64,000 nt of DNA from Opitutia bacterium (GCA_016187925.1 JACPIS010000024.1:43663-107662), one strand, 5' to 3'. Shown: positions 50,397-58,734, counted from the first letter of the stretch. Translations and numbers: made by a program. The notes: a model not told the origin generated them from the letters alone.

Positions 50397-51032
50397 ATGA
50401 AACAGATCAGGGTAGCCGTCGTCGGTGCCGACCAGCTCATGCGCGATTTCCTGCGCCAGAGTCTGCCGGCGTTTGACGCGCGCTTCACGTGCGTGCGCGA
50501 CCTCCCTTGTGAACTGAACGTCGCGGGGCGCTGTCGCGCCGCCAGCCCGGACCTGGTGATCTTCGACATGAACAGTCGCAGCACGTCGGAACTGACGGCC
50601 CTGCGCGAGCTGGCCGCGCCGGCGCTCTGGGCGCTGCTCGTGATCGCCCGCGAGGCGCCGGACCACGTGCTGGAGGAACTGGTCACACGCAAGCGCAGTG
50701 GATTTTTCTCCCGTAACAACTCGCTCGACGCGCTCGCCCGCGTGGCGTTCCTCGTGGCGCTGGGCGGGACATATTTCGACGGACCGATGCACGAGCTGCT
50801 GTTGCGCCGGGCCAGTCCCCCTGTCGACCAGCCCATGCTCAGTCAGAGAGAACGGCATGTGCTGCAGCTCGTGGCCGAGGGCCATAGCACCAAGGAGGTG
50901 GCCGTCATCCTCCGGCTCAGCACGAAGACCGTCGACAAATACCGTACGTCGGTGATGCAGAAGCTCGGCGTGCACGACGTGGTGCGGCTCACCCACTACG
51001 CCATCCGGATGGGGTTCGTCACCGTGTCATGA
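50397..51032 (+). CDS. NarL/LuxR-type response regulator with degenerate receiver
   Basis: 211 residues. Receiver-like N-terminus (IRVAVVGADQLMRDFLRQSL, phospho-site candidate in DLVIFDMNS) and a C-terminal LuxR-type HTH (LSQRERHVLQLVAEGHSTKEVAVILRLSTKTVDKYRTSVMQKLGVHDVVRL). The usual acidic pair near the N-terminus is reduced to one Asp, and the conserved Lys position reads FFSRNN, so phosphorylation control may be altered or lost. It is transcribed away from the RebB/CdtB-like cluster and probably regulates it. No sensor kinase is adjacent. Confidence 0.85.
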   Translation: MKQIRVAVVGADQLMRDFLRQSLPAFDARFTCVRDLPCELNVAGRCRAASPDLVIFDMNSRSTSELTALRELAAPALWALLVIAREAPDHVLEELVTRKRSGFFSRNNSLDALARVAFLVALGGTYFDGPMHELLLRRASPPVDQPMLSQRERHVLQLVAEGHSTKEVAVILRLSTKTVDKYRTSVMQKLGVHDVVRLTHYAIRMGFVTVS

Positions 51033-51195
51033 AAAGTGAAGACGGCCGGTCGGGGGGCTGTCCGCAGGCGGTGGGTGAGCCCCAGTCGCGTGCTTGCGCC
51101 CGCGGCGCATTTCCGGGGAAACCCGCCATCTGACGGGGAAAAGAAAAGAGAGTTGATTCGCGCCCGGCGGGCGTTAACCGTCTGCCCCTCGTCTT

Positions 51196-51272
51196 GGACG
51201 CTTAGCTCAGTTGGTTAGAGCACGTGCTTCACACGCACGGGGTCACTGGTTCGAGTCCAGTAGCGTCCACCA
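51196..51272 (+). tRNA. tRNA-Val(CAC)
   Basis: 77 bases with encoded CCA. Acceptor GGACGCT pairs with AGCGTCC; D-arm TAGCTCAGTTGGTTAGAGCA; anticodon stem CGTGC/GCACG with loop TTCACAC, anticodon CAC; T-arm CTGGTTCGAGTCCAG. All stems pair. The last two bases overlap the start of a perfect inverted repeat. Confidence 0.95.
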
Positions 51273-51301
51273 TGTTTGTTTCTGGAGCAGAAACAAACAT
51301 G
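51271..51301. repeat. Perfect 13-bp inverted repeat abutting the tRNA-Val 3' end
   Basis: CATGTTTGTTTCT, loop GGAGC, AGAAACAAACATG. It begins inside the tRNA's CCA. There is no U-run, so it is not a classical terminator; it may fold as a transcript 3' hairpin or mark a former integration at the tRNA end. Confidence 0.6.
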
Positions 51302-51408
51302 CCGGGCCGAAGCCTCTGCGAAGGCCGGCCCTGGCTCCCGAGGACGAAGGCTGTCGCGGAAGTTGCATTTGCTTCCCTGCCTCGGGCGGACAGATTCGGC
51401 GAACCCCT

Positions 51409-53136
51409 ATGAAACCCCGCCTGGCGCTCGTTGCTTTCCTCGCGTGCTTTCTTCGTCTGCCGGCCGAGCCGGTCGACTTGCTGCTGATTCACGGCACCAT
51501 CTACACGGCCAATGACGCCGCGCCGCGCGCCGAGGCCGTGGCGGTGCGCGACGGTCGCATCGTCTACGTGGGCGGCAATGCCGGCGCGGAGGCGTTTCGC
51601 GCGGAGGCGAAGCGCGTCATCGATCTCGGCGGCAAGACCCTGCTGCCCGGCCTCAACGATGCGCACATGCACCTCGGCGGCGTCGGGCTCCGCGAGCTGT
51701 CGTTCGATCTCGAGGGCGTGAAAAGCGTCGCCGAGTTGCGCGAGAAGCTGAAGGCTCGCGCGGCGCAGACCGCGCCGAAGAAGTGGATCGTCGGCCGCGG
51801 TTGGATCGAGACGCATTGGGCGCCGCCGGTTTTCCCGAGCGCCCGCGACCTCGACGACGTAGCGCCCGACCATCCGGTCGTGCTGACGCGTTCGGACGGT
51901 CACGCGATGGTCGTGAACCGCCTGGCGTTGAAACTGGCGGGCATCGACCGGAACACGCCGAATCCGACCGGCGGCGAGATCTTGCGCGATTCGCAGACGG
52001 GCGAGGCGACGGGCATGCTCATCGACAACGCCATGTCGCTGGTCTACCGGCTGGTGCCCTCGGCGACCGAGGCGGAGGTCGCGCACGCCTTCGTCGTCGG
52101 TGCGGAGCGCGAGGCGGCGCTCGGCTGGACCGGGGTGCAGATTGCCGGCCACAGTTATCAAGAGGCCGAGCTGGTGCGGAGACTCGTGGCCGAGGGCAAA
52201 ATCAAGCTGCGCGTCTACGATGCGGTCAGCGGGCCGGGCCCCGATGCGGCGAAGCTCGCGCGCACGCCCGGCACGGCCTACGGCGAAGACACGGCGGCAT
52301 GGAAGCTTTTTGCGGACGGTCCGGTGCTCGGCGAAAGCCGCGGCCGCTACACGCGGCGCAGTGTGAAGCTCTATATCGACGGCGCGCTCGGCTCGCGCGG
52401 CGCGGCGCTGCTCGAGCCGTACGCGGATTCGCCCGGCTCGCGCGGACTCGTGATGCAGACGGAGGCGGACCTGCTGCCGTTTCTCGAGGACGCGCTGCGG
52501 CGCGGCATCCAGATCCAGACGCACGCCATCGGCGACCGCGGCAACCGGCTCATGCTCGATCTCTACGAAAAGGCGCTCGCGGCGGTGCCGGTGGTGCAGC
52601 GCAAGGTCGCCGAGCCGCGCTGGCGCATGGAACACGCGCAGATTCTCAGCCTCGCCGACATTCCCCGCTTTGCGCAGCTGGGCGTCATCGCGTCGATGCA
52701 GCCGTCGCACGCGATCGGCGATTTGTATTTTGCGCCGAGCCGGCTGGGCAAGGAGCGGCTGGCGGGCGCTTATCCCTGGCAGGCGTTGTGGCGGAGCGGC
52801 GCGGTGTTCACGGCGGGTTCGGACGCGCCGGTCGAGCGTGGCGAGCCGATGATCGAATTCTACGCGGCGGTGGCGCGGCGTTCGCTGGATGGATTTGCCA
52901 ACGACGACTGGCATCTCGAGCAGCGGCTGACCCGCGCGCAGGCCTTGCGCGCGATGACGCTCAACGCCGCTTACGCAACCTTCGAGGAGAAGGAGCGCGG
53001 CAGCATCGAAGCGGGCAAATGGGCGGATTTCACCGTGCTCTCGGCCGACATCATGCAGATCCCCGAGGCGGAAATCCTAAAAACCCGCTGCCTGCTGACG
53101 ATCGTCGGCGGCGAAGTGATCTACGAGGCACGCTGA
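51409..53136 (+). CDS. Exported amidohydrolase family 3 protein (YtcJ-like)
   Basis: 575 residues from the ATG at 51409, which begins a signal peptide (KPRLALVAFLACFLRLPAEP). Metal-dependent amidohydrolase landmarks: LIHGTIYTANDAAPRAEAVAVRDGRIVYVG, the HxH metal site in LPGLNDAHMHLGG, KLYIDGALGSRGAALLEPYAD, IQTHAIGDRGNRLMLD, WRMEHAQIL, and GSDAPVERGEPM with the catalytic Asp. It hydrolyses an amide or similar bond of an unknown small molecule, probably in the periplasm. Family length is normal. It stands alone between two tRNA genes. Confidence 0.92.
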   Translation: MKPRLALVAFLACFLRLPAEPVDLLLIHGTIYTANDAAPRAEAVAVRDGRIVYVGGNAGAEAFRAEAKRVIDLGGKTLLPGLNDAHMHLGGVGLRELSFDLEGVKSVAELREKLKARAAQTAPKKWIVGRGWIETHWAPPVFPSARDLDDVAPDHPVVLTRSDGHAMVVNRLALKLAGIDRNTPNPTGGEILRDSQTGEATGMLIDNAMSLVYRLVPSATEAEVAHAFVVGAEREAALGWTGVQIAGHSYQEAELVRRLVAEGKIKLRVYDAVSGPGPDAAKLARTPGTAYGEDTAAWKLFADGPVLGESRGRYTRRSVKLYIDGALGSRGAALLEPYADSPGSRGLVMQTEADLLPFLEDALRRGIQIQTHAIGDRGNRLMLDLYEKALAAVPVVQRKVAEPRWRMEHAQILSLADIPRFAQLGVIASMQPSHAIGDLYFAPSRLGKERLAGAYPWQALWRSGAVFTAGSDAPVERGEPMIEFYAAVARRSLDGFANDDWHLEQRLTRAQALRAMTLNAAYATFEEKERGSIEAGKWADFTVLSADIMQIPEAEILKTRCLLTIVGGEVIYEAR

Positions 53137-53182
53137 TGGGCCAAATGGCGAAGCCCGTGGCGGTTACGCGCACGGGCTTCAT

Positions 53183-53259
<77 letters not shown>

Positions 53260-53460
53260 GTGAATGGGAGGGCGAACGTGCGAACCGCCTCCGGCGCTGT
53301 CAACAGTCATTTTTTTAAAATCCCAGAAAGGTCTTGCCAGTCGGTGCGGCGGAGTCTCTTTTCGGCCCTTCCTGTTCCTTAAACCTCCCGCTAAACCCGC
53401 CGTGCGTGCTCCGCCTGAACAGGAGCAGGGCGCCACGGCAACCAGTCAGCGATCGCAAGG

Positions 53461-53494
53461 CGGCCCATCGGCCGACCTGTGTATCGACGATACA
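53461..53494 (+). promoter_or_regulatory. Two hairpins in the rpsB leader
   Basis: CGGCC-CATC-GGCCG (53461-53474) and the palindrome TGTATCG-A-CGATACA (53480-53494), which ends nine bases before the rpsB ATG and so overlaps the ribosome-binding region. No Shine-Dalgarno is visible. In other bacteria ribosomal protein S2 represses its own mRNA through the leader; these hairpins are candidates for that role here. Confidence 0.45.
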
Positions 53495-53503
53495 TAGATC
53501 AAC

Positions 53504-54388
53504 ATGAACGTCACACCCAAAGACCTGCTCGACGCAGGCGTACACCTCGGCCACCAGACCAAGCGTTGGAACCCCCGTTCCAAGCCCTACGTCTTCGGTC
53601 ACCGCCAGGGCATCACCATCATCGATCTCGAGAAGACCCACGCGGCCCTCGAGAAGGCCTGCGCGTTCCTCGAGAACCTCGTCGCCAGCGGCGACGACGT
53701 GCTGCTCGTCGGCACCAAGCGTCAGGCGCAGGAGCTCATCCGCGAGGCCGCCACGGCCACCGGCATGCCCTACGTCACCACCCGCTGGATGGGCGGCACG
53801 CTCACCAATTTCGAGACCATCAAGAAGTCCCTCGCGAAGTTCAAAAAGTACCAGACGATGGACGCCAACGGCGAGCTGGCCAAGTTTTCCTCCAAGGAGG
53901 AGTCCGCGATCCGCCGCGAGATGGCCCGCATGACCCGCAATTTCGACGGCATCACGGGCCTCACCGGCCTGCCCGGCGCCATGTTCGTCATCGACGTGAG
54001 CTACGAGGAGATCGCCGTCCTCGAGGCCAAGCGCGTGGGCATCCCGTCCATCGGTCTCGTCGACACGAATTCCGACCCGACCCTCCTGTCGCACCCGATC
54101 CCCGGCAACGACGACGCCGCCAAGTCCATCCGCATCGTTCTCGATACCATCGTCGAGGCGATCCAGAAGGGCCTCGCCCAGCGCCAGACCCGCGGCACCG
54201 CGCCCCGCGCCGCCGACAAGTCCGAGGCCGCCGCTCCGGCCGCCACCGAGGCCGCCGCCCCGGCCGATGCCGCCGCTCCCACCGACGAAAACGGCAATGG
54301 CGCCGAGAAGCCCGCCGTCGCCGCGCGCAAGCGCCCGGTCCGTGCCGCCGCCGCCAAGAAGACCGCCGTCAGCACCGAGGACGTCTAA
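53504..54388 (+). CDS. rpsB: 30S ribosomal protein S2
   Basis: 294 residues. The S2 body is canonical (VTPKDLLDAGVHLGHQTKRWNPRSKPYVFG, VLLVGTKRQAQELI, TTRWMGGTLTNFETIKKS, PGAMFVIDVSYEEIAVLEAKRVGIPSIGLVDTNSDP). The last about 65 residues are an Ala/Pro-rich low-complexity tail ending in basic RKRPVRAAAAKKTA, absent from classical S2 (about 240 residues). It is followed 24 bases later by tsf, the usual bacterial pairing. Confidence 0.98.
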   Translation: MNVTPKDLLDAGVHLGHQTKRWNPRSKPYVFGHRQGITIIDLEKTHAALEKACAFLENLVASGDDVLLVGTKRQAQELIREAATATGMPYVTTRWMGGTLTNFETIKKSLAKFKKYQTMDANGELAKFSSKEESAIRREMARMTRNFDGITGLTGLPGAMFVIDVSYEEIAVLEAKRVGIPSIGLVDTNSDPTLLSHPIPGNDDAAKSIRIVLDTIVEAIQKGLAQRQTRGTAPRAADKSEAAAPAATEAAAPADAAAPTDENGNGAEKPAVAARKRPVRAAAAKKTAVSTEDV

Positions 54389-54412
54389 TCTCTCCAACCC
54401 ATCCCAATTACA

Positions 54413-55003
54413 ATGGCAGCTATTTCAGCCAGCATGGTCGCAGAGCTCCGCGAGAAAACCGGCGCGGGCCTGCTCGACTGCAAGAAGGCGCTCGATGAAG
54501 CCCAGGGCAACATGGACGCCGCCGAGACCATCCTCCGCAAGAAGGGTGTCGCCTCCGCCGCCAAGAAGGCCGGCCGCTCCACCTCGGACGGCCTGATCGA
54601 GGCCTACATCCACGTCGGCGGCAAGGTCGGCGTGCTCGTCGAGGTCAACTGCGAGACGGACTTCGTGGCGAAGACCGACGACTTCAAGTCGTTCTGCCGC
54701 GACATCTGCCTGCAGATCGCCGCCGCCAACCCGACGTACGTGCGCCGCGAGGAAGTGCCCGAGGCCGAGCTGGCCAAGGAGCGCGAGATCGCCACCGCCC
54801 AGATGCAGGGCAAGCCGGCCGCCGCGATCCAGAAGATCGTCGAGGGCAAGCTCGAGAAGTACTACTCGCAGGTCTGCCTCATGGACCAGCCGTTCGTGAA
54901 GCTCCCGGACAAGACGATCAAGGACATCCTCACCGAGAAGATCGCGAAGCTCGGCGAGAACATGCAGATCCGCCGCTTCGTCCGCTTCCAGCTCGGCGCC
55001 TGA
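54413..55003 (+). CDS. tsf: Elongation factor Ts, short form
   Basis: 196 residues, the nucleotide-exchange factor for EF-Tu. It has an N-terminal UBA-like domain ([37 protein letters not shown]) and a core beginning [34 protein letters not shown]. It lacks the second core half of the 283-residue E. coli protein and resembles the Thermus-type short EF-Ts, which works as a dimer. A strong terminator follows 30 bases after the stop. Confidence 0.97.
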   Translation: MAAISASMVAELREKTGAGLLDCKKALDEAQGNMDAAETILRKKGVASAAKKAGRSTSDGLIEAYIHVGGKVGVLVEVNCETDFVAKTDDFKSFCRDICLQIAAANPTYVRREEVPEAELAKEREIATAQMQGKPAAAIQKIVEGKLEKYYSQVCLMDQPFVKLPDKTIKDILTEKIAKLGENMQIRRFVRFQLGA

Positions 55004-55033
55004 GCCGCATTCGGAACCCGATCACCACTCTTC

Positions 55034-55063
55034 AAGGCGCGCCCGCCACGGCGCGCCTTTTTC
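55034..55063 (+). terminator. Rho-independent terminator of rpsB-tsf
   Basis: AGGCGCGCC, loop CGCCAC, GGCGCGCCT, then TTTTC. A nine-pair GC stem followed by a T-run, just after tsf. Confidence 0.9.
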
Positions 55064-55256
55064 TTTGGGCGCAAGAATCTCCCGCGGATGACACGAATGA
55101 TCGCGGATGGAGATTCGTTCAATAGTCGGACGTGACCGTTGGGAGGGCGGCCCCTCCGGGTGGGCCGCGGCTCGGCGAGACGCCTTGCGCTGCGATCGGC
55201 AGACATCATCCGATACCAAACGCCCGAAGGTTTTGGACTTTGGCGTGGCAGCGCCG

Positions 55257-55320
55257 GTAGGGACGGACCGCCGGGCCGTCCGCGAATGTCGTTACGGCGC
55301 GCCCAGCGGTCGCGCCCTAC
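55257..55320. repeat. Two-hairpin GTAGGG..CCCTAC element, divergent copy
   Basis: Outer arms GTAGGG and CCCTAC with internal GGACGGACCGCCGGGCCGTCC-type hairpin and a CGCGCCCAGCGGTCGCG segment. Same architecture as 4576-4627 but different internal sequence. The surrounding spacer 55064-55436 also holds GGGAGGGCGGCCCCTCC-like hairpins and a TTTTGGACTTT/AGTCCAAAA inverted pair, and no gene. Confidence 0.6.
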
Positions 55321-55436
55321 CCATTACAACCCGATTAAATAGTCCAAAAGCAAAGGAACACTGGTATGCGCCATGCGCAGAAAATCTCATTTCCTTTAGT
55401 GTCGATTAGTGTGCATTAGTGGTTTCGGTTTTCCCT

Positions 55437-55841
55437 ATGAAAGTCACGCAAGGCCAGGTCATCGCGCGCGGTCTCACCCATTGCTGCCCCAACTGCGGCG
55501 GCAAGACGCTGTTCAAGGAGGGCACGCTCTTCGAGCTGAACAAGTCGTGCCCGGCGTGCGGCCTGAAGATCGAGAAGGAGGAAGGCTTTTTCCTCGGCGC
55601 GATGTCGCTCAACTACGGCATCACCTGCATCTGCTTCCTCGCGCCCATCGCGCTGCTTTGGTACAAGGGCGTGCTCGGTGACACCGCGGCGGCCGTACTG
55701 GGGCTGGCGGCGGCGTTCATCGTGCCGGTGGCGCTCTACCGCTCCTCGCGCAGCTGGCAATTGATGCTCTACTACACCTTCCTGCCGCAGCACCTCCCGG
55801 CCAACCGTGGCGCGCTGGGCAAAGAGGACGAGAACGTCTGA
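55437..55841 (+). CDS. DUF983-like zinc-ribbon membrane protein
   Basis: 134 residues from the ATG at 55437. Two CxxC pairs (HCCPNCGG and SCPACGLKIEKEEGFFLGAM) form a zinc ribbon, followed by two membrane spans (ITCICFLAPIALLWY and AAAVLGLAAAFIVPVALY). The YGI..FFLGAM arrangement and length are those of DUF983 proteins, which have no established function. It lies just left of the prophage and is probably host DNA. Confidence 0.82.
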   Translation: MKVTQGQVIARGLTHCCPNCGGKTLFKEGTLFELNKSCPACGLKIEKEEGFFLGAMSLNYGITCICFLAPIALLWYKGVLGDTAAAVLGLAAAFIVPVALYRSSRSWQLMLYYTFLPQHLPANRGALGKEDENV

Positions 55842-55951
55842 GCCGGGCGGGGTGGGGCGGGGAACAACACCCTTACGAGACGATGCGAATATGACGGCCA
55901 GCCTTCGCCGAGGCTTCGGCCGGCACTTTCTTTCGCCTCGCGAAAGAAAAG

Positions 55952-55994
55952 TGGCGGAGCGGGTGGGATTCGAACGCACCCACCCGCTCCGCCA
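55952..55994. repeat. Perfect 16-bp hairpin resembling a tRNA 3' end, next to attL
   Basis: TGGCGGAGCGGGTGGG, 11-base loop, CCCACCCGCTCCGCCA. On the minus strand it ends ..TTCGAATCCCACCCGCTCCGCCA, the look of a T-arm plus acceptor 3' strand with CCA and a discriminator G (tRNA-Ser-like). No matching 5' half exists nearby, and one T-stem pair is mismatched. It may be a tRNA remnant from an earlier integration. Confidence 0.5.
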
Positions 55995-56010
55995 GAGGTG
56001 CTGATTCTAC

Positions 56011-56021
56011 GGTAGTTTACG
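56011..56021. other. attL core
   Basis: GGTAGTTTACG, repeated at 63777-63787 in direct orientation. Joining the two ends at this core restores an open phage gene (see 56011-56179 and 63715-63787). Confidence 0.75.
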
Positions 56022-56179
56022 AAAGTGGGAAGGATGGAGTTTCAGTAACTGTATCACTTCCGAAAGGTCGGCGCGGGGCGCAACTGGCTGAGATTGTCCG
56101 CGCGTGGCCAACGCTGCCGGCGAAAACTCGTCTGGCGCTGCTGGCTGTTCTGCGGCGTGCGAAGGGAGGTGCGTTGTGA
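56011..56179 (+). pseudogene. 3' part of a phage gene split by integration
   Basis: The frame is open leftward through attL into host DNA but has no ATG, GTG or TTG start there. From the core it encodes VVYESGKDGVSVTVSLPKGR, then a helical AQLAEIVRAWPTLPAKTRLALLAVLRRAKGGAL end, quoted in part as LAEIVRAWPTLPAKTRLALL. Its stop overlaps the next start (GTGA). Joined to 63715-63777 across the core it gives a 76-residue protein. In the circular phage it would be the first gene, upstream of rep. It could be a small regulator. It would be intact only after excision. Confidence 0.72.
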
Positions 56180-56505
56180 GCGTGAACGCACGAGTCGGTT
56201 TGATTTGGTGGGAGTCGCTCAACGTCGATGAGCAGCTCGCGATGCTACGGCGTGCACGGGCGTTTCTGCGCCGGCCTGCCTCCGGTGCGGACTGCTGGGC
56301 ACTATGGCGCGCCGGACAGATTAAAATGGGGGCTGGGGTCGGATCGACCCCAGTTAGCCCGGACACGGAAGTGCCGGGCGTGGCTCTCGTCAGTTTCTCC
56401 GACCGGAATCCGGTCGGGCGGGATGTGCGGCGCGAGGGCGGCCCGCAGCAAGCGACTCCTGGCGTCCGCACCCTCTCAACAGCCTCTGCGGAGGTGCGGC
56501 CGTGA
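56176..56505 (+). CDS. Hypothetical phage protein upstream of rep
   Basis: 109 residues from the GTG at 56176, chosen because GGGAGG lies six bases upstream and the start overlaps the previous stop. The N-terminal SVNARVGLIWWESLNVDEQLAMLRRARAFLRR is helical and basic; the rest is low-complexity. Its stop overlaps the rep start (GTGA). No family is recognised. The position suggests a role in early functions or DNA binding. Confidence 0.6.
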   Translation: MSVNARVGLIWWESLNVDEQLAMLRRARAFLRRPASGADCWALWRAGQIKMGAGVGSTPVSPDTEVPGVALVSFSDRNPVGRDVRREGGPQQATPGVRTLSTASAEVRP

Positions 56506-57833
56506 TTGCAGTCCGCGAACCGATCTCATCCGACTCCGGCGAGCAAACCCGCGCTGGCGTTGCCTCGCGGAGCGAGGCTCGCCAAGCGGGTTTCGACGGC
56601 GGCGCAGCCGCCGTCCTCGGTAATAATGCGGATTTTGTCCCCATCTCTGTTCTGGAGGGTCTCGTCGGCCCCCGGCCGGCGAACGAAAATCCGCTACACG
56701 GCTCCGTCGATGTGCACGCCGTTCTGCCCGCCCCAGGCGCGGTGCGCTGCTGGCACCAGCGTAGTGTTGGGCGCGAGCTGATGCAGCGGTATTTCTCGGA
56801 GATGGGACGCGAGTCGCCCCGGATGCGTTGGTGTGGCTACCGCATCGAGCGGGGCGGGGGTGGCGTTCTCGTGTATGCTCGTCCGCAGGCAACATACGGG
56901 CGTGTCGCGGGCGTGTGTGTGTGCGGCCAAAGTCTCGCTTGTCCGGTCTGTGCTCCGCGGATTGCGGCCCGGCGCGGCGTTGAGGTGGCAGACGCGTATG
57001 CGCGAGCGACGGCGCTTGGTTGGGAGGCACGCTTGGAAACGCACACGTTTCCTCATCAGGCGAATGATGCAGATGATGCGCTGCTGCTTTTGCTCGATCT
57101 CTTTTCGGAGTTGTGGCGGCGCTATCAGAAGCACGCCAACCGACGCCGGGGCGCCAAGGGGAATCATCTCGGCCATCACGTCGCGATTGAAATCACACAT
57201 GGCGAGAATGGATGGCACCCGCACCGGCATCGACTGCGCTATGATCGGCCTGGAACTTTCCAGCCCGAAGTAGAGAAAGCCGCTTGGTTGGCGACGCTTG
57301 AAGCGTCGGGACTAAGAACTAGGGGAGCTGACAGGCGCGCGTATTCTTGTGAACCCGTGAGCAACGACGCGGGCGCTCGCTACGTCGCGAAATTGGCGAC
57401 TGCTGTGGAGGCCCAAGCCCGCGCGATCGCTTCCGAGGTAACGGGCGCACAAAACAAAGGGCGAAACCTGAACACGCTTCTCGCTCTGCACATCGCCGGC
57501 GATCAGGCGGCCGGGCGGACATGGGCGCAGGGTGTTGCGTGTATTACGGCGCGGAAAGTTTCGAGCGTTCGGTGGTCGCGTGGACTCGCTGCTCGTCTTG
57601 GTATCGACCGCGATCCGAAATCTGACGAGGAGCTTGCAGGCGAAGAGGTGCTGCCGAGCGATGTGCTCCTTGGCGTGCTCAGTCCAGCGCAGTGGGTCGG
57701 CGTCGTGAAAGCGAAGGCCGAATTCGCGCTTTTGTGCTCCGCGAATCGAGGGCGCTCTGCCGTCAACAGAATGCTCGTCGGTCTCGGAATCGGAGAACTC
57801 GACGGCGCGGCAAACGATGATCTCTCGTTCTGA
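56502..57833 (+). CDS. Rolling-circle replication initiator (HUH-type Rep)
   Basis: 443 residues from the GTG at 56502. A Cys cluster (VCVCGQSLACPVCAPRIAARRG, about residues 137-158) precedes the HUH metal motif in ITHGENGWHPHRHRLRY (His pair at about 239-243) and a catalytic-Tyr motif ARYVAKL (Tyr about 292, YxxK). This is the order of Rep_1-type plasmid and phage initiators, which nick the plus-strand origin and attach covalently by Tyr. It stands in the gene II position of filamentous phage. The N-terminal 75 residues are low-complexity and may be dispensable. Confidence 0.88.
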   Translation: MIAVREPISSDSGEQTRAGVASRSEARQAGFDGGAAAVLGNNADFVPISVLEGLVGPRPANENPLHGSVDVHAVLPAPGAVRCWHQRSVGRELMQRYFSEMGRESPRMRWCGYRIERGGGGVLVYARPQATYGRVAGVCVCGQSLACPVCAPRIAARRGVEVADAYARATALGWEARLETHTFPHQANDADDALLLLLDLFSELWRRYQKHANRRRGAKGNHLGHHVAIEITHGENGWHPHRHRLRYDRPGTFQPEVEKAAWLATLEASGLRTRGADRRAYSCEPVSNDAGARYVAKLATAVEAQARAIASEVTGAQNKGRNLNTLLALHIAGDQAAGRTWAQGVACITARKVSSVRWSRGLAARLGIDRDPKSDEELAGEEVLPSDVLLGVLSPAQWVGVVKAKAEFALLCSANRGRSAVNRMLVGLGIGELDGAANDDLSF

Positions 57834-57881
57834 TTTCCGGGCTACGGCCCAACAGTAAAACCCAAAAACAGGATAACAAAA

Positions 57882-58166
57882 ATGCTCGTATACAAAGCTC
57901 AACAAGTCATCGCGGCCTCGGCCGTGAACAACAAGCCCTACGAATTCTCGGACGATAAGGGCGTCAAGAAATCCGGCACGTCGATCTACAGCGATGTGAC
58001 CGTTCTCGGTAGCGACGGCTCGGTCGCGGTGATCCGCCTCAAAGGGAAAAGCGAAGACGAAGTGAAGGCGAAGGTCGGCAAGCTCGCCGTAGGCAAGGCC
58101 GCCGAAATCCAAATCAAGGATGTCGCGGACAATGCTCGCGGTGTCCTTGTCCTCAACGCTGCCTAA
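57882..58166 (+). CDS. Small phage protein in the ssDNA-binding (gene V) position
   Basis: 94 residues; AGGA lies eight bases upstream of the ATG. It is beta-rich with regularly spaced charged strands (GTSIYSDVTVLGSDGSVAVIRLKGK, then VGKAAEIQIKDVADNARGVLVL), compatible with a small OB-fold. Filamentous phages encode an ssDNA-binding protein between rep and the coat genes, and this is the best candidate by place and size. There is no sequence signature to prove it. Confidence 0.55.
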   Translation: MLVYKAQQVIAASAVNNKPYEFSDDKGVKKSGTSIYSDVTVLGSDGSVAVIRLKGKSEDEVKAKVGKLAVGKAAEIQIKDVADNARGVLVLNAA

Positions 58167-58178
58167 CTCATCTGCGCC

Positions 58179-58445
58179 GTGAGCAAGGCGAAAACCGCGG
58201 ACCGAATCGTCGCGCACGTTGTTTGGCTCGAGTGGCCATACAGCGGAAGGTCTTTCTATTGCGTCGAACGCAATGGCAGCCTCGGGCTTGTGCCTTCGAC
58301 CCCGCAGGCTGATCCAGCCTGTCCGATGTTCGAGCCCTTTTTCGTCGTCACTGGCACGGAGACTTTGGCACGGGCGCTTAATGCGCTCCCGTTTCGGAAC
58401 GCAGCGAAGCCGAATTCTCGCACAAAGAAGCAGGGGCAACGATGA
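58179..58445 (+). CDS. Hypothetical phage protein
   Basis: 88 residues from a GTG at 58179. It is soluble, mixed alpha/beta (IVAHVVWLEWPYSGRSFYCVERNGSLGLVP), with a basic C-terminus (KPNSRTKKQGQR). Its stop overlaps the next start (ATGA). Family unknown. Confidence 0.6.
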   Translation: MSKAKTADRIVAHVVWLEWPYSGRSFYCVERNGSLGLVPSTPQADPACPMFEPFFVVTGTETLARALNALPFRNAAKPNSRTKKQGQR

Positions 58446-58603
58446 CGAGCCAATCCTTGACCGAGTTGCTCGGCTGGAAAGTGAGCGATGTTTCGCTCGT
58501 CGTGTTCGGCTTCGCTGTCGCATGGGCCGCGTGCTTTCTCGGGGCCACGATCAAATACATCTTCCGCTCTGCGGACGGTAAGCAGCCCATTTTCGAAGAA
58601 TGA
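58442..58603 (+). CDS. 53-residue single-span membrane protein of the phage
   Basis: Begins at the ATG 58442, which overlaps the previous stop. One strong membrane helix (VSLVVFGFAVAWAACFLGATI) is preceded by TSQSLTELLGWKVSD and followed by a basic then acidic tail (KYIFRSADGKQPIFEE). The size and topology suit a minor coat protein such as the pVII/pIX end-cap type, or a small assembly factor. Confidence 0.7.
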   Translation: MTSQSLTELLGWKVSDVSLVVFGFAVAWAACFLGATIKYIFRSADGKQPIFEE

Positions 58604-58734
58604 ATTTCCCTAACAGGGCGGCTTCTCGCCGTGATCCGAACGCTGCGACTCGGAAGCGCGGAGAGTGAGAGGCCGGACAATTTGCGCAAGCAAACCGCGC
58701 CGGACGGCATCCGGTTTCATCAACAAGGATAGAC

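Noticed and set aside
55807..56004. 65-codon + strand frame over the tRNA-like hairpin
   Set aside because: It is a translation of the hairpin (AERVGFERTHPLRQ), a typical artefact over tRNA-like sequence.
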